NCBI GenBank assembly: GCA_938042245.1
Contig: CALIRO010000058.1
Span: 1-51,232 of the forward strand
Direction: 5' to 3'
Source: an uncultured Thermoguttaceae bacterium
GTDB lineage: Bacteria > Planctomycetota > Planctomycetia > Pirellulales > Thermoguttaceae
DNA: 51,232 nucleotides
Shown here: positions 16,280-24,495 of the stretch, in pieces
How positions within the stretch are numbered: position 1 is the stretch's first letter
Layout of the letters: every line of letters starts with the position of its first letter
The notes under the pieces: generated by a model
Told to the model about the DNA's origin: nothing
Database searches by the model: none
The model's input: only the letters and a program-made list of their open reading frames with translations
Translations under genes and position numbers: made by a program

Positions 16280-17815
16280 ATGCGCCAAGTGCGGATTGTG
16301 GTGATTGGGGCAGGACCCGGGGGATTAGCCGCCGCTATGGTATTGGCGAAAGCGGGCCTGTCGGTAACGGTGTTGGAACGGCTCAACCGAGTGGGCGGAC
16401 GGTGTTCTCGGATCGAACGGGATGGATTTCTCTTTGATCGGGGCCCGACGTTTCTGCATTATCCCTGCGCCTTGCGCAGCCTGTTCCGGTGCGTTGGCCG
16501 GACGCTGGAAGAAGAACTCCAACTGATCAAACTGGATCCGATGTATCGGCTGTTTTTGGGCGACCGGGGCTTCTTGGACGCTACAAGCCGAGTGCCCCAG
16601 ATGCAAGATCAGATCGCCCGCTTCCAACCGGAGGACCAGTCCGGGTTTCGCTCCTTTTTGACCGACAACATGCGCAAATTCGAGCGGGTGATCCACGTCT
16701 TACAACGTCCGTTTTGCCAATGGACCGATCTATTCAGTAAGCAGATGCGTGGCTTGTTGCCGGTCTTACGGCCTTGGGCCGCTTTGGACAAGGACCTGAG
16801 CCGATTTTTCTCCGATCCGGATTTGCGGATGGCATTTACGTTTCAGTCGAAATATCTGGGTATGTCGCCCCGGCGGTGTCCGAGTATGTTTTCGGTGCTT
16901 TCGTATTTGGAATACGCCTACGGGGTGTTTCATCCGATTGGCGGGTGCAACATGGTTTCGCAGAAGTTGGCCCAGTTGGCCGAGGAGTTTGGCGCCCAGA
17001 TTGAGCTAGGCCAGGACGTGGAGCAGATTGTCTTTCAGGGCCGACGTCCGGTAGCCGTCCGGACTCAGCAGAACGAATATCCGTGCGATATGCTGATTAT
17101 CAACGCGGATTTTGCGCGGGCGATGGAGCGACTTGTGCCCAACCATCTGCGACGCCGATGGTCCGATGAACAGTTACAACGAAAGAAATACTCCTGCTCG
17201 ACGTTTATGCTTTATTTAGGCGTCGAAGGGGAGCTGGACAACCTACTGCACCATAACATCTATATCCCGCCCCATTATCAAGACTATCTGGAAGACATCG
17301 AAACGCGGCATGTTTTGAACGAGCAGCCGGCCTTTTACGTACAGTACGCCACGCGAACGGATCCGACCCTCGCTCCTGCCGGATGTAGCACGCTGTACGT
17401 ACTTGTGCCGGTCTCCCATCAACATCCGAACATCGACTGGCAGCGGGAACGAACGCGGTATCGAGAGGTGGTCTTGGACAATTTAACACGGATCGGCATT
17501 CCCGATCTGCGAAATCGCATTCGCACCGAGATGATCGGCACGCCGGCCGACTGGGAGTCCTGGCAGATTTATCGCGGAGCGACCTTCAACCTGGCCCATA
17601 CCTTGAACCAGATGCTCTACTGGCGGCCGCACAATCGTTTTGAGGAATTAGAAAACGTCTATCTGGTCGGCGGCGGCACCCATCCAGGCAGCGGCTTGCC
17701 CACCATCTTTGAATCCGCCCGCATTAGCGCCCAGCTCATCCTGAACGATCTGGGCCTAGATAGCCAATGGCTCCTGCCCGCCGCCATAGATCCGCCGGAA
17801 ATCTATTGGGAATAA
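16280..17815 (+). CDS. CrtI/CrtN-type phytoene desaturase family FAD oxidoreductase
   Basis: 511 residues, the usual length. The N-terminal dinucleotide fold VVIGAGPGGLAAAMVLAKAG (7-26) with ERLNRVGGRC (33-42) binds FAD. The C-terminal FAD contact NVYLVGGGTHPGSGLPTIFESA is typical of CrtI, CrtN and CrtO enzymes. These introduce double bases of conjugation into C30 or C40 isoprenoids at the membrane. The sequence does not tell C30 from C40 substrates. No phytoene or squalene synthase is beside it. It follows the photolyase by 240 bp in the same direction, matching the common pairing of carotenoid and photolyase genes. Confidence 0.9.
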   Translation: MRQVRIVVIGAGPGGLAAAMVLAKAGLSVTVLERLNRVGGRCSRIERDGFLFDRGPTFLHYPCALRSLFRCVGRTLEEELQLIKLDPMYRLFLGDRGFLDATSRVPQMQDQIARFQPEDQSGFRSFLTDNMRKFERVIHVLQRPFCQWTDLFSKQMRGLLPVLRPWAALDKDLSRFFSDPDLRMAFTFQSKYLGMSPRRCPSMFSVLSYLEYAYGVFHPIGGCNMVSQKLAQLAEEFGAQIELGQDVEQIVFQGRRPVAVRTQQNEYPCDMLIINADFARAMERLVPNHLRRRWSDEQLQRKKYSCSTFMLYLGVEGELDNLLHHNIYIPPHYQDYLEDIETRHVLNEQPAFYVQYATRTDPTLAPAGCSTLYVLVPVSHQHPNIDWQRERTRYREVVLDNLTRIGIPDLRNRIRTEMIGTPADWESWQIYRGATFNLAHTLNQMLYWRPHNRFEELENVYLVGGGTHPGSGLPTIFESARISAQLILNDLGLDSQWLLPAAIDPPEIYWE

Positions 17816-17817
17816 CC

Positions 17818-18040
17818 ATCATACGCTGCCTCCAGAACCTACCGGCCCGCCTCGACCCGCCCGAAATCCCCAGGGATAACCGCCAGAGCGACCACCTGCC
17901 CTTTCAGCGGACGCTCTTCCGTCGATACCCGGTTGAGCTAACCTGCACCGGGAACCATTCCCAGCCTTTTACGCAGAAAGTCTTTGATTGGTCCAACGAT
18001 GCTCGGATAATCGAGCCCTCAGCCTAAGAATTGCGGTTTC
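17818..18040 (-). other. Coding-like antisense fragment after the desaturase gene
   Basis: One minus frame reads LDYPSIVGPIKDFLRKRLG and MVPGAG, a stop, then LNRVSTEERPLKGQVVAL and AVIPGDFGRVEAGR, then a stop. It may be a decayed gene in the space between convergent genes, or chance. I do not recognise the family. Confidence 0.2.
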
Positions 18041-18066
18041 GCATCGGTGGGCAAAACCGGGCACGC

Positions 18067-19140
18067 CTACCCGTCGGCAAGCCATTGGGCAAGGTGTTCG
18101 GCCACGAAGGCGTCGTCGGCCAGATGCGGATACATCCGGCAGACCCGATCGATTTCCTCGGCCTGTCCGGGGCTGAGCGTTTCTGCGGGGTCTAGGCAGT
18201 AGTTGGTCTCCAAGAGGCCCTGGCGGCGCAGCACTTCATGGATGCCGGCAATGCAGCCGGCAAACTGATGCTGTACGTCGAACAGTGCGCCGTTGGCGTC
18301 GGTCAGCTCCACGTTGCGGGCCAGCAGTTCCTGCGGCACAGGCTGGCCGGACTGGACAACCGCTCGGCACTGCTGGAAAAGTTCCACCGCCGTACGAGTC
18401 CAGCAGGCCCACTGGCCCAACAGGCCGCCCACAATCCGCCGTTCCACCAGCCGGCCGTCCACCCGAAACCGAAACGGCGTCAGAAGGTCCAGCAGGATGT
18501 TGTCGTCGTTGCCGGTATAAAGGGCGATGTCTTCTCGGCCGCTGTCGGCCAAGGCCCGCACCACATCGATCGTCTGGTAGCGGTTGAACGGAGCAATTTT
18601 GACCGCCACGACCTCCGGCAATTCAAAAAGCTCCCTCCAGAACCGATAGGGCAACACCCGGCCGCCCACGGCCGGTTGCAGATAGAAGCCGAAAATCGGC
18701 AGCACCTGGGCCACCTGTCGGCAATGGTCCAGAAGTTCCGGCAACTCGGCGTCCCGCATCGCGCCCAGGCTGAGCAGCCCGGCATGGAATCGGCATTGGC
18801 GAGCCAGTTCGGCTTCAGCCAGGGCCTGCTGCGTTCGGCCGCAGACGCCCGCCACCCGCACCAACGGCGCCGGCAGATTGGCGTCCAGCCGATCCAACTC
18901 TTCGGCAGCAAACCGATACAGCGGCTCCAACAGGCCGATCTTCGGATCCCGGATGGCAAACTGGGTGGTATGCACGCCGATGGCAATGCCGCCGGCGCCA
19001 GCGGCGGCATAATACCGCCACAGGGCCCGCTGCCGGCGTGGGTCCCATTGGCGCCGACTGTCCAAGGCCAACGGACTAGCCGGAATCACGACCCCCTGCT
19101 GCAACCGCTTGGCCACGGCCGGTGGAATTGTTTCTGCCAT
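18067..19140 (-). CDS. Dihydrodipicolinate synthase (DapA/NAL) family aldolase
   Basis: 357 residues. The family uses a lysine Schiff base to add or cleave pyruvate-type units. The likely Schiff-base lysine is in VVAVKIAPFNRYQTIDVVRA (about residue 190), followed by LYTGNDDNILLDLL, a substrate-side loop. It lacks the classic GTTGE motif of true DapA (here GGIAIGVHTTQFA), so lysine biosynthesis is unlikely and a sugar-acid or unknown keto-acid substrate is more probable. It is longer than DapA (about 290). The Gfo/Idh/MocA gene ends 80 bp upstream on the same strand; the two are probably one transcript for a carbohydrate catabolic step. Confidence 0.85.
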   Translation of the reverse strand: MAETIPPAVAKRLQQGVVIPASPLALDSRRQWDPRRQRALWRYYAAAGAGGIAIGVHTTQFAIRDPKIGLLEPLYRFAAEELDRLDANLPAPLVRVAGVCGRTQQALAEAELARQCRFHAGLLSLGAMRDAELPELLDHCRQVAQVLPIFGFYLQPAVGGRVLPYRFWRELFELPEVVAVKIAPFNRYQTIDVVRALADSGREDIALYTGNDDNILLDLLTPFRFRVDGRLVERRIVGGLLGQWACWTRTAVELFQQCRAVVQSGQPVPQELLARNVELTDANGALFDVQHQFAGCIAGIHEVLRRQGLLETNYCLDPAETLSPGQAEEIDRVCRMYPHLADDAFVAEHLAQWLADG

Positions 19141-19220
19141 ACGAACCGCCCTTTTCCAATGGATTGGTTATATTGCCGGCGATACTTAATTGTTCATCAT
19201 GGTCCATCAGTTCCGCATCA

Positions 19221-20654
19221 TCATTCCAATTCCCAGCCGGGGCGGTACTGGCGGCGGACCAGGGCGTTCAGCTCAGGTATATTAGTACATTCCATTTTAA
19301 CCGGATCCCAGAGGACTTTCTTGCCGGGCCCGGCTTTGATCGCCAAACAGCCCAAAAGGACCATTTCGGTCAAAGGACCAGCGACCTCGAAGTGGGAGGC
19401 GGGCTGGTAGCCTTCTTTACATGCCCGCAAGAAGTCGGCCACATGCACGCCGACCCCCGGCCGATCCGAAGGCCTTACCCGTGGCAGCCTCTTGGGCGGC
19501 GGCGGAAACGCCTTGTGCGCCTCTTCCGGAATCAGCCGGGGACTACCCACATAATTGCCACAGTGCAAAATGCCTTTTTCGCCTACGAAAATGATGCCGC
19601 CGCTTTTCAGTTGCCGGCCGTATTTTTTCTCCAGTTCCAGGACAATCGGCGGCCGATTCTGCTTTTCGACGTCTTCTTCATGGGCAGTGGATTCGGTGGC
19701 GCCGAAATACCCATCATACCAATAGACTTGCACCGGCGGTTTATCGCCGCGGGCAGGATAGTTCCATCGGATGACGTTCCGCAAAGGAAACCGTTCTTCG
19801 GAACCGCCAAATTGCTCCAGGGCTTCGACGCTTTCAGGCTCTCCGAGCTGCAAAGCGGTAAATGGGCCATCCAAGTTATGGCAGCCCCAGTCGCCCACCG
19901 AACCATCGCCAAACTCCCACCAACTGCGCCATTGCTGGGGATGAAGCTCGTCATGGTAATCGCGGTAACGGGCTGGCCCAATCCACTGCTCCCAATGCAG
20001 GCCCGGCGGAACCGGTTTAGAGGGCGGTCGACCGCCCAGACCGCCTCGACCGGTCGGCGCCCAACAGTACACTTCCCGCACATGGCCAATCGCCCCGGCT
20101 TCCAGATACTCACACAACCGGCGCAACCCTTCGCCGCTATGGCCTTGGTTGCCCATTTGGGTAACGACTTTGGCCTGTCGGGCCGCTGCCACCAGACGGC
20201 GAACTTCCTCAATGGAATGAGCCAGCGGCTTTTCCACGTAAACATGTTTCCCCAGCCGAATGGCCCGCATCGCCGCCGGGGCGTGATGATGATCCGGCGT
20301 GGCTACAAAAACCACGTCGATCTGCCGATGCATCTGATCAAACATTTTCCGATAGTCGGCAAACTGCCGAACCTCAGAGAGTTTCACATCCGGCCACTCC
20401 TCCGCAATCTTCTTGAGGGTCTGGGCCATGTGAGTGTCATCCACATCGACCAGGGCGACCAGACGTTCACTCACTGCTCCGGCTACGCTCACCAGGCCCT
20501 GATTGGCGCAGCCGATGACGGCCGTATGCAATTTGCTATTCGGAGCCGGATCGGCTAGCAGCGCCGGCGCCGGAAAGGCCTTCCACCCCACCGCCGCTGC
20601 TCCAGCCGACCCAAAACGAGCCAAAAATCTCCTTCGATTCATGCGTTTGCTCAT
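19221..20654 (-). CDS. Tat-exported Gfo/Idh/MocA family oxidoreductase
   Basis: 477 residues. The N-terminus MSKRMNRRRFLARFGSAG carries a twin-arginine export motif followed by a hydrophobic stretch, so folded, cofactor-loaded enzyme is sent across the membrane. The NAD(P) fold starts at LHTAVIGCANQG, and the family dinucleotide and catalytic EKPLAHSIEEV with lysine follows near 120. VGDWGCHNLDGPF is a metal/His-bearing segment seen in planctomycete members. The enzymes oxidise or reduce sugars and derivatives with tightly bound NADP. The start at 20654 has AGGAGAG seven bases upstream and places the twin arginines correctly; the longer frame starting at 20690 lacks a site. Confidence 0.92.
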   Translation of the reverse strand: MSKRMNRRRFLARFGSAGAAAVGWKAFPAPALLADPAPNSKLHTAVIGCANQGLVSVAGAVSERLVALVDVDDTHMAQTLKKIAEEWPDVKLSEVRQFADYRKMFDQMHRQIDVVFVATPDHHHAPAAMRAIRLGKHVYVEKPLAHSIEEVRRLVAAARQAKVVTQMGNQGHSGEGLRRLCEYLEAGAIGHVREVYCWAPTGRGGLGGRPPSKPVPPGLHWEQWIGPARYRDYHDELHPQQWRSWWEFGDGSVGDWGCHNLDGPFTALQLGEPESVEALEQFGGSEERFPLRNVIRWNYPARGDKPPVQVYWYDGYFGATESTAHEEDVEKQNRPPIVLELEKKYGRQLKSGGIIFVGEKGILHCGNYVGSPRLIPEEAHKAFPPPPKRLPRVRPSDRPGVGVHVADFLRACKEGYQPASHFEVAGPLTEMVLLGCLAIKAGPGKKVLWDPVKMECTNIPELNALVRRQYRPGWELE

Positions 20655-20762
20655 GGCTGCTCTCCTGGCAGGGGAAAAACTCTTCGCCAACCAAAGAAAA
20701 ATAGCCCCTAAGGCTTCTTGTATCTTATCTCACTGGAAGGGGATTTTCCAACGCAGATGCTC

Positions 20763-21344
20763 CTAATAGGGAAGAGGTTCAATGGTGCTAGATGAATACT
20801 TCTTCATCAGCAGTTCCAGGTAGCTGCGGCGCTCGGATTGGTGGAGCTCCAGTCGGTCGGCCAGAGCCAGCAGCGCCGATCTAGCCGAGTCCACACCGGC
20901 TGGATCACTCACTAATTCCAACTCCACAAACGAGCCTAACTCCACCACTTCATCCAACGAAATCTCCACCCGGTAGCCTTGCCAGGTCAGGAAGGCTTTT
21001 CGGCGCTGTTTGCGGACCTCGGCTACTGGCCGAAAACCCAGGGCTTGGAGCAGTTCATCCCAGGCGGCAAAGCTGTCAGGCCCGGCCGGCAAAGGCAGGT
21101 CAATTTCCCGCCGGGTTTTGGTCGTGGGGTCGATTTTAGGCCCTTTATAAGTGAGAAAACAATGTCCCCCCTTTTGGCGTATTCGAAGTGCCTCGTCGGT
21201 TTGGGCAAAATTCCGGGCAGGATGGCCGTAATACCGATCTACCTCCTCATGTGGGTGGGCAATTTCTGCTCCTAAACTCCTCAACTGCCCCTCCACCCTC
21301 TCTAAATCCTGAACCGGAAACTTCAGTTCTACTTCTAACCGCAT
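20763..21344 (-). CDS. CYTH-domain protein (class IV adenylate cyclase/thiamine triphosphatase type)
   Basis: 193 residues, normal for the family. The metal-triphosphate motif ExExK is present as EVELK (4-8), with tunnel residues in LRIRQKGG, LTYKGPK and TRREIDLPL, then VRKQRRKAF and VEISLDEVVELGSFVELEL. Class IV cyclases and inorganic triphosphatases share these residues, so activity cannot be assigned from sequence; many free-standing members hydrolyse tripolyphosphate. The product is cytoplasmic. It lies 109 bp upstream of the Gfo/Idh/MocA gene, same strand. No clear ribosome site. Confidence 0.88.
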   Translation of the reverse strand: MRLEVELKFPVQDLERVEGQLRSLGAEIAHPHEEVDRYYGHPARNFAQTDEALRIRQKGGHCFLTYKGPKIDPTTKTRREIDLPLPAGPDSFAAWDELLQALGFRPVAEVRKQRRKAFLTWQGYRVEISLDEVVELGSFVELELVSDPAGVDSARSALLALADRLELHQSERRSYLELLMKKYSSSTIEPLPY

Positions 21345-21875
21345 CGGGAACAGTTTTCAAAAATTAAACTCATACGAGACATCGGACTTTTAAAATTATC
21401 CAATTTATTTAGCTCTCCCTTTTTATCTATTTTCTTCTGATATTTGAACAATCCAAAAGCATGCTAAGTGGGCCATTTGCTTTCTACCCTAAAACACCCT
21501 GGAATACAATCAGGCGTCTGCGGGAGGTAATTATACCACACGTTAGAGGGGAATAGGGAAAAGTTGGCATAGCAGATAAAAATTGAGTTGTGGTAAGATT
21601 TTGGGGTTTCAATGAGGCGCTTCCTTTGGCGGCATACTATATCCCCTATTTGTGGGTATCTGGTCTCTTGCCCGATGGCCCTTTCGGTAAGAAGTTTTCG
21701 CCCTGACGGAAAACCCATGCAACCGAATAGTATCGGTCTCTAGAAAAATGGCCCTTTATTGGGTAAGGGGGAAAGCTCATTTTTGGGATGAATAGATAAG
21801 TGGAAGTGGGCGGGAAGCCCTCTGAACAGCAAATTCGGTGGAGGGTTTATCTTGGTGGGATAAATAGGTTGGGCA
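21345..21875. other. AT-rich divergent intergenic region
   Basis: 531 bp between the CYTH gene and the TPR gene. It has several T-rich and A-rich blocks. TATATCCCCTATTT (21645-21658) also occurs upstream of thiL near 5948. No gene seen. Confidence 0.5.
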
Positions 21876-22796
21876 GTGCTGAAGGAGTGGCGGTTGGGAC
21901 AGAGGTATCTACTTTGGGTGGTTTGGTGGCTCTTATGGGGGGGTTGGGCTGGCGGATGCCGCTGGCTGCAGCCGGCGCCGCCGGTAGAACGGAGTCTTTT
22001 AGCATCCCGGCAACTAACTCGGCAAGCCCTTAGTGCTTTGGGGCAACAGCGGTGGGAGGAGGCCGTCAACTTGGCCCAGCAGGCAGTGCAGACTTGTTCG
22101 GCCGACCTGCATGCCCGCCAAGTGTATGCGGAAGCCCTTTGGGCAAAAGGATTTCGAGCAGAAGCCATCCGTCAGATGGAGGAGCTGATCCGGCTGGCTC
22201 CGGAAGATGCCGACCTGCAAGCCCGGATGGCTCAGATGCAGTTGGCCTTGGGCCATCTGGCACAGGCTCGCCAGTATGCCAATCAGGCCATTGAACGGAA
22301 CCCCCAATTACCAGAGGCTTGGACAGTCCGAGCCAGGGTGGCCCGCCAATTAGGGGATCTTCGGAGCGCTCTGGCCGACTATCACCGGGCACTTGTATAT
22401 GTGCCGAACCACCAGGAGATTTTGCTGGAGGTGGCCGACCTGTATCGGGCTATGCAGCAGCCCGAGCGGGCCTTGGCCACCTTGCACCGCTTGGCCGACA
22501 CCTATGCGCCTGGCGAAGAACCATCAGAACTGCTCTATCTCCAGGCACTTACCTATAGCGAACTAGGCCGATTCCAAGAGGCAGTCGATCTGCTTCGCTT
22601 GGCCATTCAGCGTGGGAGGGCCTCGGCCGATTGGCTATATCAACTTGCCCAACTGCAGATGGCTGCCGGCCAATTGGCCCAAGCCCACCAGAGCCTGCGC
22701 CAAGCCCTGGCTTTAGACCCTGCCCACCAAGGGAGTCGGGAACTGCTTGGCCGATTGGAATCACTGCAGGCTGTCCAGAATGCGATGCTCCGCTAA
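21876..22796 (+). CDS. TPR-repeat protein, probable lipoprotein
   Basis: 306 residues starting with GTG. A Trp-rich hydrophobic segment (11-25) ends in WAGGC (24-28), a poor but possible lipobox, so the protein is probably anchored at the outside of the inner membrane or in the outer membrane. Residues 45-300 are seven or so TPR helix pairs, e.g. ALWAKGFRAEAIRQMEELIR LAPEDADLQARMAQMQLALG and RVARQLGDLRSALADYHRAL. TPR arrays bind partner proteins; the partner is unknown. There is no nearby ATG until mid-protein, so GTG is the likely start. Confidence 0.85.
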   Translation: MLKEWRLGQRYLLWVVWWLLWGGWAGGCRWLQPAPPVERSLLASRQLTRQALSALGQQRWEEAVNLAQQAVQTCSADLHARQVYAEALWAKGFRAEAIRQMEELIRLAPEDADLQARMAQMQLALGHLAQARQYANQAIERNPQLPEAWTVRARVARQLGDLRSALADYHRALVYVPNHQEILLEVADLYRAMQQPERALATLHRLADTYAPGEEPSELLYLQALTYSELGRFQEAVDLLRLAIQRGRASADWLYQLAQLQMAAGQLAQAHQSLRQALALDPAHQGSRELLGRLESLQAVQNAMLR

Positions 22797-23084
22797 GCTT
22801 GGGGGGCTCGGTTTTAAAGGTTCACCGGACCGGGCGAAGAGGTCTCAAATGGGCTGATACCTCTGGAAACTGTGGGCAGCCGATGTTTGGAGGCCACCAG
22901 AAGAAGACCGGAATTATACCATTATAGTATTACATTAATCCCCCCTAAAGGTTGATGCTCCTGGAAGTTTTTCGCGTCTAGAAAACTTGGGTAAGATTTA
23001 TGGGCTAAACTTATAAGTAGGCGTAAATAGCAGCCTAAAGGGGCTGCCAGCACACAACCCACCAGCATAGAAGGGACCGGTCGG

Positions 23085-23330
23085 ATGAGCCATCTGTTAG
23101 AAACTTTTCCTGTCAGCTTTGTGGAACGGCGGAATTATCAGGTACCAGCGATTCCGCCGGGGGTGGAACGCCGTCAATTCGGCAATAGTCACGAAGGGCT
23201 TTCGCCCGAAGCCCGTGAACTGGCCCAGGCCATCGACCAATATAAGCTGACCCATCGACGCCGATTTATCACCTACGAAGAGATGCTCTTTGTGCTCAAA
23301 AGCCTGGGGTATCAAAAGGTACCTCAATAG
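23085..23330 (+). CDS. Small conserved-looking hypothetical protein
   Basis: 81 residues, not recognised. The first half is a beta-prone region (SFVERRNYQVPAIPPGVERRQF) and the second is helical (LSPEARELAQAIDQYKLTHR RRFITYEEMLFVLKSLGYQK). The last 35 residues resemble a small helical domain that could contact nucleic acid or protein, but I have no family. GGGA lies about nine bases before the ATG. It is followed by a convergent minus-strand CNNM gene. A palindrome ACTTATAAGT about 75 bp upstream may mark its promoter. Confidence 0.65.
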   Translation: MSHLLETFPVSFVERRNYQVPAIPPGVERRQFGNSHEGLSPEARELAQAIDQYKLTHRRRFITYEEMLFVLKSLGYQKVPQ

Positions 23331-23481
23331 GGGACTTCCCTTGGGGACTGGAGAGTCCGATCCCTGGGCTGGTTGTGGCATTATCCGCAGCTGGCTCAGA
23401 GGGGAAGTTGGCTTAGGCGGGTTGGGAGGGCTGGGGGGATCTGCTTCCCAAAAGATCTCGTAGTTTGGTGGGGGACTTGGC

Positions 23482-24495
23482 TTAGGGCGAAATAGGGGTA
23501 GCTTTTGGTAGGCTGGCAGAGAAAAGTTGCTTGCGGAGTTGTTCCAAACTTACCAAGCCGAAGATCTGCCCAGAGCTATTCTCTAGCAGAGCCCATCGGG
23601 CTTTTACCCGCTCCATTTCTACCAGCGCCGACAGCACGCTTTGATGCTCGGAAATCCGCGGCAGCGGATGCAGGAGGCCTATGGGGTCCTTTTGGTGAAC
23701 GGCTATTTGCCACAGCTCTACATAGCCGACCAGGTGGCCGGGTTGCTGCGCATCCTCGATGAGAATTTCATTGCGATTTGGGGAACCTGTGGCAGCAGAA
23801 GCCAACTGGAGAAAGGCTGCTTTGGGCAGGTCGGAGCGGATGCAGAGGAGGCTGTCCAACGGGAGGCTCCATCGAGCCACTGGGGATTCAGCCAGGGTGA
23901 AGATAGCCTCGGCCAAACGACGTTGGAACGGTTGGAAGACGCCCACTTCGTGGGCCTCTTGGAGGATCCGGCGCAACTCTCGGCGTGCTAGTCGTAGGCG
24001 CACAGGCTGCGGCGAGATGCCTGTGAGTCGGTCGGCCAAAAAATTGATCGCCCAGATAAAAATGCTCACCGGCAAAAAAAGTACCGTAAATATGAAAAAC
24101 ACTCCGCCCCCATGTCGCAAAAGTCGATTCGGTGCCCGCAAAAACAGATATTTGGGCAACAGTTCTCCATAGACGAAAATCATGGGCGCTACCAGGGCTG
24201 TTAGCATCAGTTCTGCCAGATGGCCCAGTTGGGGGAACATCGACCGGCTGAGCAGCACCAGCCCCAATGAAACCAAATTATTGGCCAAATTATTTCCCAT
24301 CAGGGCAGTGGAGACAAAAAGACCGGGGCGCTGTACCAGCCACAGAAGCAGCCTGGCCAGCCGGTCCCCTTCGATGGCTTCCAAACGGAGGCGAATCCGG
24401 GAAGCCCGATATAGACCCGTTTCCGTGCCGCTAAAGAAGCCGCTAAGGCTTAGGCCGACACTCCCAATCAGTACAGCCAGGAGGGTTCCACTCAT
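23482..24495 (-). CDS. CNNM-domain protein with CBS pair (HlyC/CorC-like), second of two
   Basis: 337 residues. The CNNM (DUF21) transmembrane domain fills about 1-170 with FSGTETGLYRASRIRLRLEA (about 20-39), NNLANNLVSL and the E-L-L-P-KYLFLR segment. A CBS-pair-like region covers about 210-330 (VGYVELWQIA, LVSLEQLRKQ). The C-terminal CorC/HlyC domain of many relatives is absent. CNNM proteins handle Mg2+/Co2+ efflux or sensing. Its ATG overlaps the previous gene's stop (ATGA), so translation is coupled, with GAGGAG nine bases upstream. I infer a heteromer of the two paralogs. Confidence 0.88.
   Translation of the reverse strand: MSGTLLAVLIGSVGLSLSGFFSGTETGLYRASRIRLRLEAIEGDRLARLLLWLVQRPGLFVSTALMGNNLANNLVSLGLVLLSRSMFPQLGHLAELMLTALVAPMIFVYGELLPKYLFLRAPNRLLRHGGGVFFIFTVLFLPVSIFIWAINFLADRLTGISPQPVRLRLARRELRRILQEAHEVGVFQPFQRRLAEAIFTLAESPVARWSLPLDSLLCIRSDLPKAAFLQLASAATGSPNRNEILIEDAQQPGHLVGYVELWQIAVHQKDPIGLLHPLPRISEHQSVLSALVEMERVKARWALLENSSGQIFGLVSLEQLRKQLFSASLPKATPISP

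Noticed and set aside
18238..20558. Two long plus-strand frames (390 and 478 codons) opposite the aldolase and oxidoreductase genes
   Set aside because: Codon-bias shadows: the minus frames have clear families and motifs, these have none.
7457..23005. Faint similarity (AAAACxTGGGTAAG...ATTTA) among 7457, 21590 and 22981
   Set aside because: Only about 12-15 bases in AT-rich sequence, too weak to tell from chance.
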